This document shows positions 1 through 6,054 of a stretch of 11,362 bases of DNA, in pieces (the stretch's first letter is position 1; every line of letters starts with the position of its first letter). The stretch is from positions 1-11,362 of the forward strand of contig JAISZM010000053.1 of assembly GCA_031269205.1 (NCBI GenBank). Direction: 5' to 3'. The stretch is from Eubacteriales Family XIII. Incertae Sedis bacterium (GTDB lineage: Bacteria > Bacillota > Clostridia > Peptostreptococcales > Anaerovoracaceae). A program made the position numbers and the translations under genes. A model generated the notes under the pieces. That model was given only the letters and a program-made list of their open reading frames with translations. It did no database searches and was not told the origin of the DNA.

Positions 1-586
1 CGAGCATGAACCAGAAGCCTTCCTTTTGGGCTTCCCGCCGCGCAAGCTCCGCATCCCCGCGCCCGATCTCCACGTCTGATTCAAGTCTGTCGGCTTCCGT
101 CAGCATCCTTTCAAAGACCGCCGCGTCGCCGTCCGCGGCTGCGGCGAGCACGGAGGCGGACGCCAGATAGGATTCAAAGTAACCGTTCACGAAGGCCTTG
201 TTCGCGTAGTCGTCCGTGAAGGTCAGATCCACAGGCACGGGGTCGCCCGCGAGCAGGGCGCTCTGGAAGCCTTCGGGTACCTCCGCTATACCCGAGATAT
301 GCTTGTTCACGAGTTCGGAATCGAGTTCGTCCCGGTCGCCTGTCTCTACGAGTTCGACGCCGAGTCCGTCCTGAAAGTACGTTCTCATATCGTCCGAAAG
401 CGCCGAGCTGTCCCCGTCCATGAATCCGAGTTTGATGCTGTCCGTCGGCGTTCCCGCATCCCCTGAGCCGAGCGTGGACGCGAGTATGGATATCCCCATC
501 ACGCCGAGGGACACGGCGAGTGCGATAATGAGAATCCCCTTCGAGCGCAACAGTCCGTTGCGAAAAAGCACTCCAAAGTTTTTCAT
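1..586 (-). CDS. ABC-2 type transporter permease A (partial, C-terminus beyond left edge)
   Basis: This is the N-terminal 195 residues of an ABC-2 family membrane subunit; the rest lies outside the window. It starts with MKNFGVLFRNGLLRSKG. One hydrophobic segment follows at about residues 17-38 (ILIIALAVSLGVMGISILAS), and then a long polar, acidic extracytoplasmic region through at least residue 190. This first-helix-plus-large-loop layout is typical of ABC2_membrane_3 proteins, the same architecture as permease B upstream. The start at 586 is supported by GGAAAGGAG with 8 nt spacing. It is the third gene of an exporter operon behind the ATPase and permease B, so the two permeases probably form a heterodimer. 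The substrate cannot be read from the sequence. The start codon is the fourth unit of a degenerate 45-nt repeat series (see 542-720). The family call is fairly sure; the function beyond export is unknown. Confidence 0.82.
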   Translation of the reverse strand, partial: MKNFGVLFRNGLLRSKGILIIALAVSLGVMGISILASTLGSGDAGTPTDSIKLGFMDGDSSALSDDMRTYFQDGLGVELVETGDRDELDSELVNKHISGIAEVPEGFQSALLAGDPVPVDLTFTDDYANKAFVNGYFESYLASASVLAAAADGDAAVFERMLTEADRLESDVEIGRGDAELARREAQKEGFWFML

Positions 587-720
587 CGGGCCAACTCCTT
601 TCCCTTCAAAATCATAGCGTGGTTTTTTACAACGGGACTGACAGTATTATTCAAAATCACTCCAAGGTTTTTAACCAGGCTGCAGGCGTTATTATTCAAA
701 AGTCCATGAAAGTTTTTCAC
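542..720 (-). repeat. Degenerate 45-nt direct repeats running into the permease A start
   Basis: Read on the minus strand, four units begin at 720, 675, 630 and 586, so the periods are 45, 45 and 44 nt. Each opens with a start-like triplet followed by AAAAAC or AAAAACC: GTGAAAAACTTT, GTTAAAAACCTT, GTAAAAAACCAC and ATGAAAAACTTT. Units 1 and 2 also share TTTTGAATAAT. Unit 2 and the true gene start (unit 4) share AAAAACYTTGGAGTGNTTTT. The fourth unit is the authentic beginning of permease A, and the third contains its Shine-Dalgarno. The simplest reading is that the spacer between the permeases grew by tandem duplication of the 5' end of permease A and then diverged. The repeats are seen directly; the origin is inferred. 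Confidence 0.7.
583..720 (-). CDS. Possible 45-residue small ORF made of three 15-residue repeats
   Basis: A GTG start at 720 overlaps the TGA of permease B (GTGA). The frame stays open for 45 codons and ends in a TGA that overlaps the ATG of permease A (ATGA). GAAAGGA lies 9 nt upstream of the GTG. The product reads as three 15-residue lines: VKNFHGLLNNNACSL, VKNLGVILNNTVSPV and VKNHAMILKGKELAR. It matches the permease A N-terminus (MKNFGVLFRN) only loosely. The frame follows automatically from a 45-nt repeat period, so it may be an accident of the duplication. Translational coupling at both ends would fit either a small peptide or a way to carry ribosomes across the spacer. No protein family is recognised. 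Confidence 0.25.
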   Translation of the reverse strand: MKNFHGLLNNNACSLVKNLGVILNNTVSPVVKNHAMILKGKELAR

Positions 721-1955
721 AGTGCGATATCCTTTCTTCTCGGCGACCTTCTTATCAGCAGCGAGCCGGCCGCGCATGAGGCCGTGAGGATGACGGCGAG
801 CACCGCCATGATCGTCAGCACCTGCCCCGGCCGCCCGAATAAGGTGAGTTCGAAGGCCGCGCGGTTCATGATGTTCATCGGCAGGTACTCGGTCAGGCCG
901 GGGATGACTATCCCTTTGTTGAAGGAGCCGGAGATGAACAGCATCGTCCACAGGACACACATTACCGGCATATAGGGGTTGACCTTCGAGACGAGGCCGA
1001 GCAGCATGAAGGCGGCGAAGACCGTCGTGCCGAGCAGGGCGAAGAAGGCGAAGAGCAGGATGTTGTCCGCCGGAGTCGCCGCATAGTGGGCGCCGAGGAG
1101 GAGCGTCGACGGTATCATGACGGCGACCACCTGCGCGAGCGAGCCGGGTATGCCACCGAGCACGCTTTCGAGGAAGATGGCCTCGCCGCGTTTGGGCGAC
1201 ACGGACAGCCTGTCCAGCAGCCGCTCCCTCCTCAAAAGATACATGCCTGAAGCCGCGCCGATGCCGCTGCCCATAAAGCAGATCATTATCACCATCGTCA
1301 CGGCGTAAAAATCCATCATGCTCTGCGCCCTGCCCTCGCGTTTGGCGTCGGTCACCAGTCCGTTCCGTCCGCTCTGTCCGTCCATGAGGGAGGGGAGTTT
1401 GTCCGCGAACTCCGCGATCTTCTGCGGGTTTTCCGCTCCGAGCGTGGCGAACGCGGCGGAAACGGCGGCGCTCTCCCGCGCGAAGCTCTTCGCGATCATG
1501 AGGGCGGCGCGGTTCTTGATGCTGTCTCCGCCTTCGTAGACTTTGACGGAAACGGTGTTTCCGATAATGTTGCCTGTTCCGTCGCTTGAGGCTTCGGATG
1601 GTGTTCCGGTAATGTTGCCGCTTCCGTCGCTTGCGGCTTCGGCGCTGAAGATGAAGGCGACGTCGGCCGTTTCTCCGTCCACGGATTTCTCCGCGTCGGC
1701 CTCGCTCTTCGCCGGCAACAGCTCTATGGAGTCCGTCTCTTCGAGAGCGCCAACGAAGGCGCCGATGGCCTGCTCCGCTCCTTGCTCCGTGTGGTAGGCG
1801 ATCTTTATCGTGCCTACACTCCCGTCGGGGTTGTCCAAGCCCGCGAGCATATTCCCGAGGAAGGCCACCATGACTATCGGGAATATCAATCCGAAGAACA
1901 GAGCGGAGCCGTCGCGGTAGTAGTCCCTGATGGACTGCAGCGCTATCCTGAGCAT
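717..1955 (-). CDS. ABC-2 type transporter permease B
   Basis: This is a complete 412-residue ABC-2 membrane subunit. A first membrane helix (about residues 17-38, ALFFGLIFPIVMVAFLGNML) is followed by a polar extracytoplasmic domain of about 170 residues. Five more hydrophobic segments follow at about 216-241, 263-288, 298-323, 328-344 and 379-401, and a basic tail (RRSPRRKD) closes the protein. That is the ABC2_membrane_3 topology of DrrB/NatB-like exporters. The start at 1955 is 2 nt after the ATPase stop, with GGAGG 8 nt upstream, so the two are co-translated in one operon. The extracytoplasmic domain carries a tandem 15-residue duplication rich in Gly, Ser and Asn (residues 107-136). The subunit should pair with permease A and the ATPase at 1958-3010. 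The substrate is unknown; drugs, lipids or peptides are all possible for this family. Confidence 0.88.
   Translation of the reverse strand: MLRIALQSIRDYYRDGSALFFGLIFPIVMVAFLGNMLAGLDNPDGSVGTIKIAYHTEQGAEQAIGAFVGALEETDSIELLPAKSEADAEKSVDGETADVAFIFSAEAASDGSGNITGTPSEASSDGTGNIIGNTVSVKVYEGGDSIKNRAALMIAKSFARESAAVSAAFATLGAENPQKIAEFADKLPSLMDGQSGRNGLVTDAKREGRAQSMMDFYAVTMVIMICFMGSGIGAASGMYLLRRERLLDRLSVSPKRGEAIFLESVLGGIPGSLAQVVAVMIPSTLLLGAHYAATPADNILLFAFFALLGTTVFAAFMLLGLVSKVNPYMPVMCVLWTMLFISGSFNKGIVIPGLTEYLPMNIMNRAAFELTLFGRPGQVLTIMAVLAVILTASCAAGSLLIRRSPRRKDIAL
1548..1637 (-). repeat. In-frame 45-nt tandem duplication inside permease B
   Basis: Two adjacent 45-nt units (1637-1593 and 1592-1548 on the minus strand) encode AASDGSGNITGTPSE and ASSDGTGNIIGNTVS. 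The first 33 nt of the units agree at about 29 positions, and the last 12 have diverged. The duplication lies in the predicted extracytoplasmic loop and adds a flexible Gly/Ser/Asn-rich segment without disturbing the frame. Confidence 0.75.
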
Positions 1956-1957
1956 CG

Positions 1958-3010
1958 TTACGCCCTCCTCTGTTTCCCGCCGGAAGCGCCGCGTTCGCCG
2001 TGCCCGCCGCGCCCTGCGTCTTCGGCTGGCTCGCCGCCGCCGTAACCGTCGCCGTCGTCACCGAGTTCGCTGCCCGTGAGGGCGAGGAAGGTGGTTTCGA
2101 GGTTCGGGGCTTCCTCCTCGAAGGACTTGATCGTCACGCCGCGGTCCATGAGGACTTTCAGCAGGGGCGAGATGTTCGCGAGTTCGAGATCCACGTCGAC
2201 GCGCAGCTCGTCCCCGCCCTCGGCGTACTTCGCGTTCTTGACGCCCGCGAGCTTCGCGATGTCCGCGGCTGCGGCCCGCTTGGCGTCGGTGTCGCCCGAA
2301 CCCGCGACTATCCGGATGGATTTCCTGTCCGTAACGTATCCGAGCAGTTCTTTCTCCGTGCCGATGGCCGCGAGCCTGCCCTTGTCGATTATAGCTATTC
2401 TGTCCGCGATCTCCTGCACCTCAGGCATGTAGTGCGAGGTGTAGATGATCGTCGCCCCTCCGTCCCTGAGCGCGCGTATCGAGCGCAAGATCATGTCGCG
2501 ACTGCGCGCGTCCACGCCGACCGTCGGCTCGTCCATGATGATGAGCTTAGGCCTGTGCGCGATGCCGCAGGCGATGTTCAGCCTGCGCCGCATACCTCCC
2601 GACAGCTTCCCCGCGCGTTTCTTTCGCTCGTCCGCGAGGCCGACGAAATCGAGAGCCTCGTCCACGGCGCGTTTCAATTCTTTCCCGCGCAGCCCGTAGA
2701 GCGAGGCGAACAGCGCGATGTTTTCGGCGGCCGTCAAAAGGCCGTAGAGGGCGATCTCCTGAGGCACGACGCCGAGCAGGGCTTTGATTTTGACCGGGTT
2801 CGTCGCGAGGTCGTAGCCCGCGATGTCGACCGAACCCCGGTCGTAGTCCGAGAGCGTCGAAATGACGTTCAGCGTCGTCGTCTTGCCCGCGCCGTTCGGC
2901 CCGAGAAAGCCGAATATCTCGTTCTCCCCGACCGTGAAGCTCAGATTGTCGACGGCGACGAGCTCGCCGTACTTCTTCGTCAGTTTCTCGACAGTCACGT
3001 AATTGTTCAT
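1958..3010 (-). CDS. ABC transporter ATP-binding protein (DrrA/CcmA-like exporter ATPase)
   Basis: This 350-residue cytoplasmic ATPase energises the two ABC-2 permeases encoded after it. The motifs are all intact: Walker A GPNGAGKT (residues 37-44), Q-loop Q84 (VPQE), signature LSGGM (136-140), Walker B LIIMDEP (156-162) and switch His193 (TSHY). The spacing and the C-terminal extension of about 90 residues after the core (KSIRIVAG... LETTFLALTG) match the DrrA-like group with a DUF4162-type tail. The last 35 residues or so form a Gly/Asp/Arg-rich low-complexity tail (from about residue 317) that is not usual for the family. The start MNNYVTVEKL at 3010 is preceded by GGAAAGG and AAAGGA. It is the first gene of the minus-strand operon. 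An ABC-2 exporter ATPase is certain; the substrate is not. Confidence 0.93.
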   Translation of the reverse strand: MNNYVTVEKLTKKYGELVAVDNLSFTVGENEIFGFLGPNGAGKTTTLNVISTLSDYDRGSVDIAGYDLATNPVKIKALLGVVPQEIALYGLLTAAENIALFASLYGLRGKELKRAVDEALDFVGLADERKKRAGKLSGGMRRRLNIACGIAHRPKLIIMDEPTVGVDARSRDMILRSIRALRDGGATIIYTSHYMPEVQEIADRIAIIDKGRLAAIGTEKELLGYVTDRKSIRIVAGSGDTDAKRAAAADIAKLAGVKNAKYAEGGDELRVDVDLELANISPLLKVLMDRGVTIKSFEEEAPNLETTFLALTGSELGDDGDGYGGGEPAEDAGRGGHGERGASGGKQRRA

Positions 3011-3052
3011 TATCCTTTCCTTTCCGGCCGCGTTTCTTTTATTGCCGCAACC

Positions 3053-3058
3053 ATCATA
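3053..3058 (-). promoter_or_regulatory. Candidate -10 box for the exporter operon
   Basis: On the minus strand, TATGAT lies 43 nt upstream of the ATPase start. The hexamers 17-18 nt upstream (TTCCTT or TTTCCT) resemble a -35 box poorly, and TTGAGA at 3077-3072 is only 13 nt away. The promoter may therefore need an activator or be weak. Placement by eye only. Confidence 0.35.
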
Positions 3059-3103
3059 TCGCGCCGCCGCATCTCAAGGAAAGTGACACGAGTACAAAAT
3101 GAA

Positions 3104-3119
3104 CGTGACATTTGTCACG
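3104..3119. promoter_or_regulatory. Perfect palindrome, candidate operator
   Basis: CGTGACA-TT-TGTCACG is a perfect inverted repeat of 7 bp arms with a 2-bp centre. It lies in the divergent spacer just upstream of the rlmB -35 area and upstream of the exporter promoter. A further GTGACA half-site at 3083-3088 is in direct orientation 22 bp from the left arm, about two helical turns. The symmetry and position fit a binding site for a dimeric repressor or activator. No regulator gene is in the window, so the protein cannot be named. Confidence 0.5.
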
Positions 3120-3121
3120 AA

Positions 3122-3150
3122 GTTACTCCAGAGATTTCTTGTGGTACAAT
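3122..3150 (+). promoter_or_regulatory. Extended -10 promoter for rlmB-sigH
   Basis: TGGTACAAT at 3142-3150 is an extended -10 element (TGN plus TACAAT). The -35 at 17 nt spacing (GTTACT, 3122-3127) is weak, as expected for an extended -10 promoter. It would give a leader of roughly 47 nt before the rlmB start. The palindrome at 3104-3119 sits directly upstream. Confidence 0.55.
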
Positions 3151-3203
3151 AGAATTCCCCTGTTCCAATGTTGTTATATTGAAGCGGCGGGGCGATAAAC
3201 AGG

Positions 3204-3965
3204 ATGGTCAATGATATGGACGCAAAAAATGAAAATGTCGGGCGGCGGCTCGTCTACGGACGCAACCCTGTGCTTGAGGCGCTCGCTTCGGGTGCGGATA
3301 TCGACCGCGTCCTCATACAGAAGGGCGTTGAAGGCGCGGGCAGAAAGATCTACGCCCTCGCCAAGAAGGCCGGCGTACCCGTCACGACGCTCGAGAAAAA
3401 CGCGCTCGGTCGCGAGGCGGGGACGAACGCGCATCAGGGGGTCGCGTGTTATCTGTCCGAGTTCGCCTACGCGACCGTGGACGACATCCTCGCGGCCGCC
3501 GCGGCGCTCGGAGAGGCGCCTTTCATCGTGTTGCTCGACGGCATCGAGGATCCGCACAACCTCGGCACCATCATAAGGAGCGCCGACGGAGCGGGCGTTC
3601 ACGGCGTCGTCATAAGAAAGAACAGGGCGGCGCAGGTCACCCCGGCCGCCGTGAAAGCCTCGGCCGGAGCCGCCCTGCGCCTTCCCGTGGCGCGCGCCGC
3701 GAATATAGCGCAGACCATAGACTATCTGAAGGAGCGCGGCGTCTGGGTGTACGGCGCCGATACGGGCGGCGAGAACTACGCCTCGCTCACGTACGAGGGC
3801 GCGGCCGCCCTCGTCGTAGGTTCCGAAGGCGCGGGGCTTTCCCGCCTCGTCAGGGAGCAGTGCGACCACATCGTCAGTATTCCCATGCGCGGCAAACTCG
3901 CGTCGCTCAACGCCTCGTGCGCCGCGGCCGTCGTGCTGTACGAGATGACGAAGGACCGAGCGTGA
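3204..3965 (+). CDS. rlmB: 23S rRNA 2'-O-methyltransferase, RlmB/TrmH (SpoU) family
   Basis: This 253-residue SAM-dependent enzyme of the SPOUT class is expected to methylate the 2'-OH of a guanosine in the 23S rRNA peptidyl-transferase region (G2251 in E. coli numbering). Residues 14-85 match the substrate-binding domain (VYGRNPVLEAL). The trefoil-knot catalytic domain runs from about 106 to 250 with its three motifs: DPHNLGTIIRSA (116-127, including N119 and R125), VVGSEGAGL (204-212), and SIPMRGKLASLNAS (225-238) with N236. Its length is normal. The start at 3204 has only a weak GC-rich ribosome site; ATG at 3216, with AGGATGG 8 nt upstream, is a real alternative that removes four residues. 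Its stop overlaps the sigH start by 4 nt. The family is certain; the exact RNA target is inferred from similarity and from the sigH neighbour. Confidence 0.9.
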   Translation: MVNDMDAKNENVGRRLVYGRNPVLEALASGADIDRVLIQKGVEGAGRKIYALAKKAGVPVTTLEKNALGREAGTNAHQGVACYLSEFAYATVDDILAAAAALGEAPFIVLLDGIEDPHNLGTIIRSADGAGVHGVVIRKNRAAQVTPAAVKASAGAALRLPVARAANIAQTIDYLKERGVWVYGADTGGENYASLTYEGAAALVVGSEGAGLSRLVREQCDHIVSIPMRGKLASLNASCAAAVVLYEMTKDRA

Positions 3966-4609
3966 ATCCCGAATACGAAAAACTCAGTCATGAAAAACTT
4001 GCCGCCCTCGCTCGCGGCGGCGACGAGACGGCCCTCAACTTACTGTTTTGTGAGTACCGGGATACTATCAGAGGCAAGGCGAGCCTGTACTTCCTCGCGG
4101 GCGGCGACACGGGCGACCTCGTACAGGAGGGCATGATAGGACTGTTCCGCGCGATAACGGACTACGACGCATCAAAGGAAGCCTCGTTCCGCACCTACGC
4201 CGAGCTGCTCATCGCGCGTCAGATGATAGCCGCTATCAGGTCGGCTGCCCGATTGAAGCACAGACCCTTGAACACATCCCTCTCGCTCGACGCGAGCGCG
4301 GACGCCGCGGGTGGAGGCGCGGACGAAAGCGCCTCTGTATCGGACGGCGTCAACCTCGGCGCCTCGCTGCCCGCCGCTGCCGCGTCGCCGGAGGAGGCTG
4401 TGCTGCTGAAGGACGAAATGGAACGCCTTGAGGCCGAAAGCGTGCGTCGCTTCAGCAAGCTCGAACTCGAAGTGTGGAATGAATACAAGAGAGGCATGAC
4501 CTACAAGGATATCGCGAAGGCGCTCAACCGTTCCCCAAAGGTGATAGACAACGCCCTTCAGCGCATGAAGAAAAAGGTCGCCTTCGCCATGACGGACGTT
4601 TCGGCATAG
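3962..4609 (+). CDS. sigH: RNA polymerase sigma factor SigH (Spo0H-like)
   Basis: This 215-residue sigma-70 family factor directs RNA polymerase to stationary-phase, competence or early sporulation promoters in Bacillota. Region 2 is clear: DLVQEGMIGLFRAI (about 52-65) and then FRTYAELLIARQMIAAI and RLKHRPLN, close to B. subtilis SigH (DIVQEGMIGLYKSI, AELCITRQIITAIK, RQKHIPLN). Region 4 is a helix-turn-helix: YKRGMTYKDIAKALNR followed by VIDNALQRMKKKV. The linker between them is Ala/Gly/Ser-rich. The GTG start at 3962 overlaps the rlmB stop (GTGA) and has AAGGA 6 nt upstream; the frame is open much further upstream but only as a shadow of rlmB. The overlap implies translational coupling to rlmB. 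Whether the host makes spores cannot be told from this window. Confidence 0.92.
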   Translation: MNPEYEKLSHEKLAALARGGDETALNLLFCEYRDTIRGKASLYFLAGGDTGDLVQEGMIGLFRAITDYDASKEASFRTYAELLIARQMIAAIRSAARLKHRPLNTSLSLDASADAAGGGADESASVSDGVNLGASLPAAAASPEEAVLLKDEMERLEAESVRRFSKLELEVWNEYKRGMTYKDIAKALNRSPKVIDNALQRMKKKVAFAMTDVSA

Positions 4610-4628
4610 TTCCGGCGCTTCCGCCTCC

Positions 4629-5747
4629 TTACAGGTAGTCTCCGCTTATCTGTTTTATCTTCTTGGCGATACGCGATTTCGTCTTGTCCTTCGCGATCTT
4701 CGGTCGTAGGTCGTTGTATCCGTCGTGCGACGAGATGCGAGCGGGTATCACCTTAGGCGTTATAGTTATCTTCTTACCCGACTTTGTGATTTTCAGCTGA
4801 ACGATCATCGTATCCTTGTCGGACGGATTGCTGTTGCCGCCGAAACAGAAATTCCCGAGCGACCACGCAATGAATTTCCCCTTGTAGGTCTCCGTGCCCT
4901 GAATCACGTGCGGATGGTGAAAGATGGCCGCGTCGGCCCCTGCGTTTATCGCCGCCTTTGCGGCCGCCTTCTGCCGCGCGGTCGGCCGGTAACTGCCTTC
5001 CGTACCGTCGTGTGACGTGAAGATGATGATCTCCGCGCCTTTCTTCTTCGTCTTTTGTATCAGCGATTTGATAGTACTCTCGGACGAAGTGAACTGCACG
5101 CCCACGAAGCCTATCTTCACGCCCTTCACCTTCGAGACCGTGACCGAGTCGCCGCCGTAGTAGCGAATATCCGCCTTCTTTAGCGCGTTCTTCGTATCCT
5201 TGTAACCCTTTGAACCGTAGTCCATGCTGTGATTGTTCGCGATATTGCATATTTCGACGCTACCCTTTTTAAGGATATCCGTGTACTTCGGGCTACCGCG
5301 AAAGTAGAAGACTCGACTTCCCGGCTTACTGATATGCTGGCTACTGTTCGTCAGCGCCCCCTCGAGGTTGACGACGGTCAGGTCGTCTTTCGAGAATACT
5401 TTCTTCACGTCACCGAAGAACCACCCCGCGCCTTTTTCCCGGTAGGTGTCGACAAAAAAGCTCTTGCCCACATTGTTGCCGAGCGTCGTGTCCCCTGCGA
5501 ACGATATCGTGATATCCACGTTTGCGGCCTTATTGTTCGGTTTGGGGATAGCGTCGGGTTCTGCCACTATGAAAGGCGACGAAGTATCGTCAGCGAAAAC
5601 ATAAGCGGCGCTTGTCAGTAACAGAACAGCCGCAAGGCCAACCGCAAGAGCGAGGCGCTTTTTATTGTGAGAGCGCACCGACAAACCATAGCTTCCTCTA
5701 CCAGCGCCGCGCGAGCGCAGAGCAGTGCGATCTACAAAAATCTTCAT
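4629..5747 (-). CDS. CapA-family extracytoplasmic protein (PGA_cap metallophosphatase-like fold)
   Basis: This 372-residue protein belongs to the CapA group, named for poly-gamma-glutamate capsule synthesis. A basic N-terminus of about 31 residues precedes a hydrophobic segment (32-51) ending YVFA-DD, a plausible signal peptidase site, so the protein is exported or anchored. The domain motifs follow in order: FAGDTTLG (83-90), VVNLEG (125-130), NIANNHSMDYG (168-178), SHDGTEGSYRP (245-255, where many relatives have HWG), HHPHVIQG (277-284) and SLGNF (296-300). The start at 5747 was chosen because AGGAGG lies 9 nt upstream; a TTG-initiated extension to 5774 would run through that site. No capB, capC or capE is adjacent, so capsule synthesis is not supported. 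A cell-envelope phosphoesterase-like role is more cautious. It is convergent with sigH, 19 bp apart. Confidence 0.85.
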   Translation of the reverse strand: MKIFVDRTALRSRGAGRGSYGLSVRSHNKKRLALAVGLAAVLLLTSAAYVFADDTSSPFIVAEPDAIPKPNNKAANVDITISFAGDTTLGNNVGKSFFVDTYREKGAGWFFGDVKKVFSKDDLTVVNLEGALTNSSQHISKPGSRVFYFRGSPKYTDILKKGSVEICNIANNHSMDYGSKGYKDTKNALKKADIRYYGGDSVTVSKVKGVKIGFVGVQFTSSESTIKSLIQKTKKKGAEIIIFTSHDGTEGSYRPTARQKAAAKAAINAGADAAIFHHPHVIQGTETYKGKFIAWSLGNFCFGGNSNPSDKDTMIVQLKITKSGKKITITPKVIPARISSHDGYNDLRPKIAKDKTKSRIAKKIKQISGDYL

Positions 5748-5797
5748 ACAGACAATCCTCCTGAATGGCGACAATCGGTCAATTCAAAGATACAAAC

Positions 5798-5803
5798 ATT
5801 ATA
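5798..5803 (-). promoter_or_regulatory. Candidate -10 box for the CapA-family gene
   Basis: A perfect TATAAT (within GTATATAATG on the minus strand) lies 50 nt upstream of the CapA start, giving a leader of about 44 nt with the AGGAGG site inside it. No good -35 hexamer is seen at 16-18 nt spacing. Confidence 0.5.
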
Positions 5804-5836
5804 TACGAATTTGCGGAATTATTGTTCCACCGACCA

Positions 5837-5905
5837 TACAATATTTAATTGGCGGAGCAATATATGACTCTCACCGGCAGGGCTGAACCTGTAACTATGA
5901 AGTAA
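5837..5905 (+). other. Possible promoter and 13-codon micro-ORF in the divergent spacer
   Basis: TACAAT at 5837-5842 could be a -10 box. GGCGGAG (5851-5857) lies 6 nt before ATG 5864. The frame encodes MTLTGRAEPVTMK and stops with TAA at 5905, shortly before the strong hairpin at 5923-5958. Together these could make a short leader-peptide transcript ending near the hairpin. Support is weak: the -35 is poor, and the transcription start would fall almost on the ribosome site. A T-run (5914-5919) follows a small imperfect stem CTGT...ACAG. Confidence 0.2.
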
Positions 5906-5922
5906 CAGATCGATTTTTTATG

Positions 5923-5958
5923 TTTATTACCCCGGCTGTTCGCTGCCGGGGTAATAAA
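5923..5958. other. Perfect 14-bp inverted repeat with 8-nt loop, no U-tract
   Basis: TTTATTACCCCGGC (5923-5936) and GCCGGGGTAATAAA (5945-5958) are exact reverse complements, separated by TGTTCGCT. The GC-rich inner part and AT-rich outer part look like a terminator stem. On neither strand, however, is the stem followed by a T-run: the plus strand continues GTCCG and the minus strand CATAAAAAATCG. It lies between two divergent genes, where neither needs a terminator. It may end a small RNA transcribed from within the spacer, act as an RNA structure, or be a protein-binding palindrome. The rest of the spacer 5748-6054 holds only the promoter candidates listed. Confidence 0.75.
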
Positions 5959-6016
5959 GTCCGTCGCCGCCGCCCTCCTTCCGACGCGGCGAATGACTTT
6001 ATATGAAAAAAAAATC

Positions 6017-6045
6017 TTTACATTGCACCCAATTTATTATATGAT
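6017..6045 (+). promoter_or_regulatory. Sigma-A type promoter for the ParA-like gene (leaderless)
   Basis: TTTACA (6017-6022), a 17-nt spacer and TATGAT (6040-6045) make a near-consensus promoter. The usual start point, about 7 nt after the -10 box, falls near 6052, only 3 nt before the ATG at 6055. No Shine-Dalgarno could fit in such a transcript, and none is seen upstream of the ATG. Confidence 0.7.
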
Positions 6046-6054
6046 AGTCTCATT

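Noticed and set aside
583..2061. Long minus-strand open frame of 492 codons across permease B
   Set aside because: It is a shadow frame of permease B in GC-rich DNA, with an arginine-rich, low-complexity translation and no family signal. Only its last 46 codons, over the repeat spacer, are discussed separately.
2000..3214. 404-codon plus-strand frame antisense to the ABC ATPase
   Set aside because: Arg/Asp/Val-rich translation with no motifs, and it is fully opposite a gene with complete ABC motifs.
3446..3961. Upstream extension of the sigH frame into rlmB
   Set aside because: The translation before the GTG at 3962 is Arg-rich shadow of rlmB. Homology to SigH starts after 3962, where AAGGA and the GTGA overlap support the start.
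4610..4628. Possible bidirectional terminator between sigH and the CapA-family gene
   Set aside because: Only a 4-bp GGCG-CTTC-CGCC stem without a T-run on either strand can be seen; too weak to call.
5748..5774. Nine-codon N-terminal extension of the CapA-family protein from a TTG start
   Set aside because: The extension would read through the AGGAGG that serves the ATG at 5747, which is the better start.
5868..5912. CTGAACCTG stretch resembling part of a TPP riboswitch
   Set aside because: The rest of the aptamer is missing (no matching CTGAGA arm or closing stem), and the downstream gene is not thiamin-related; a chance match.
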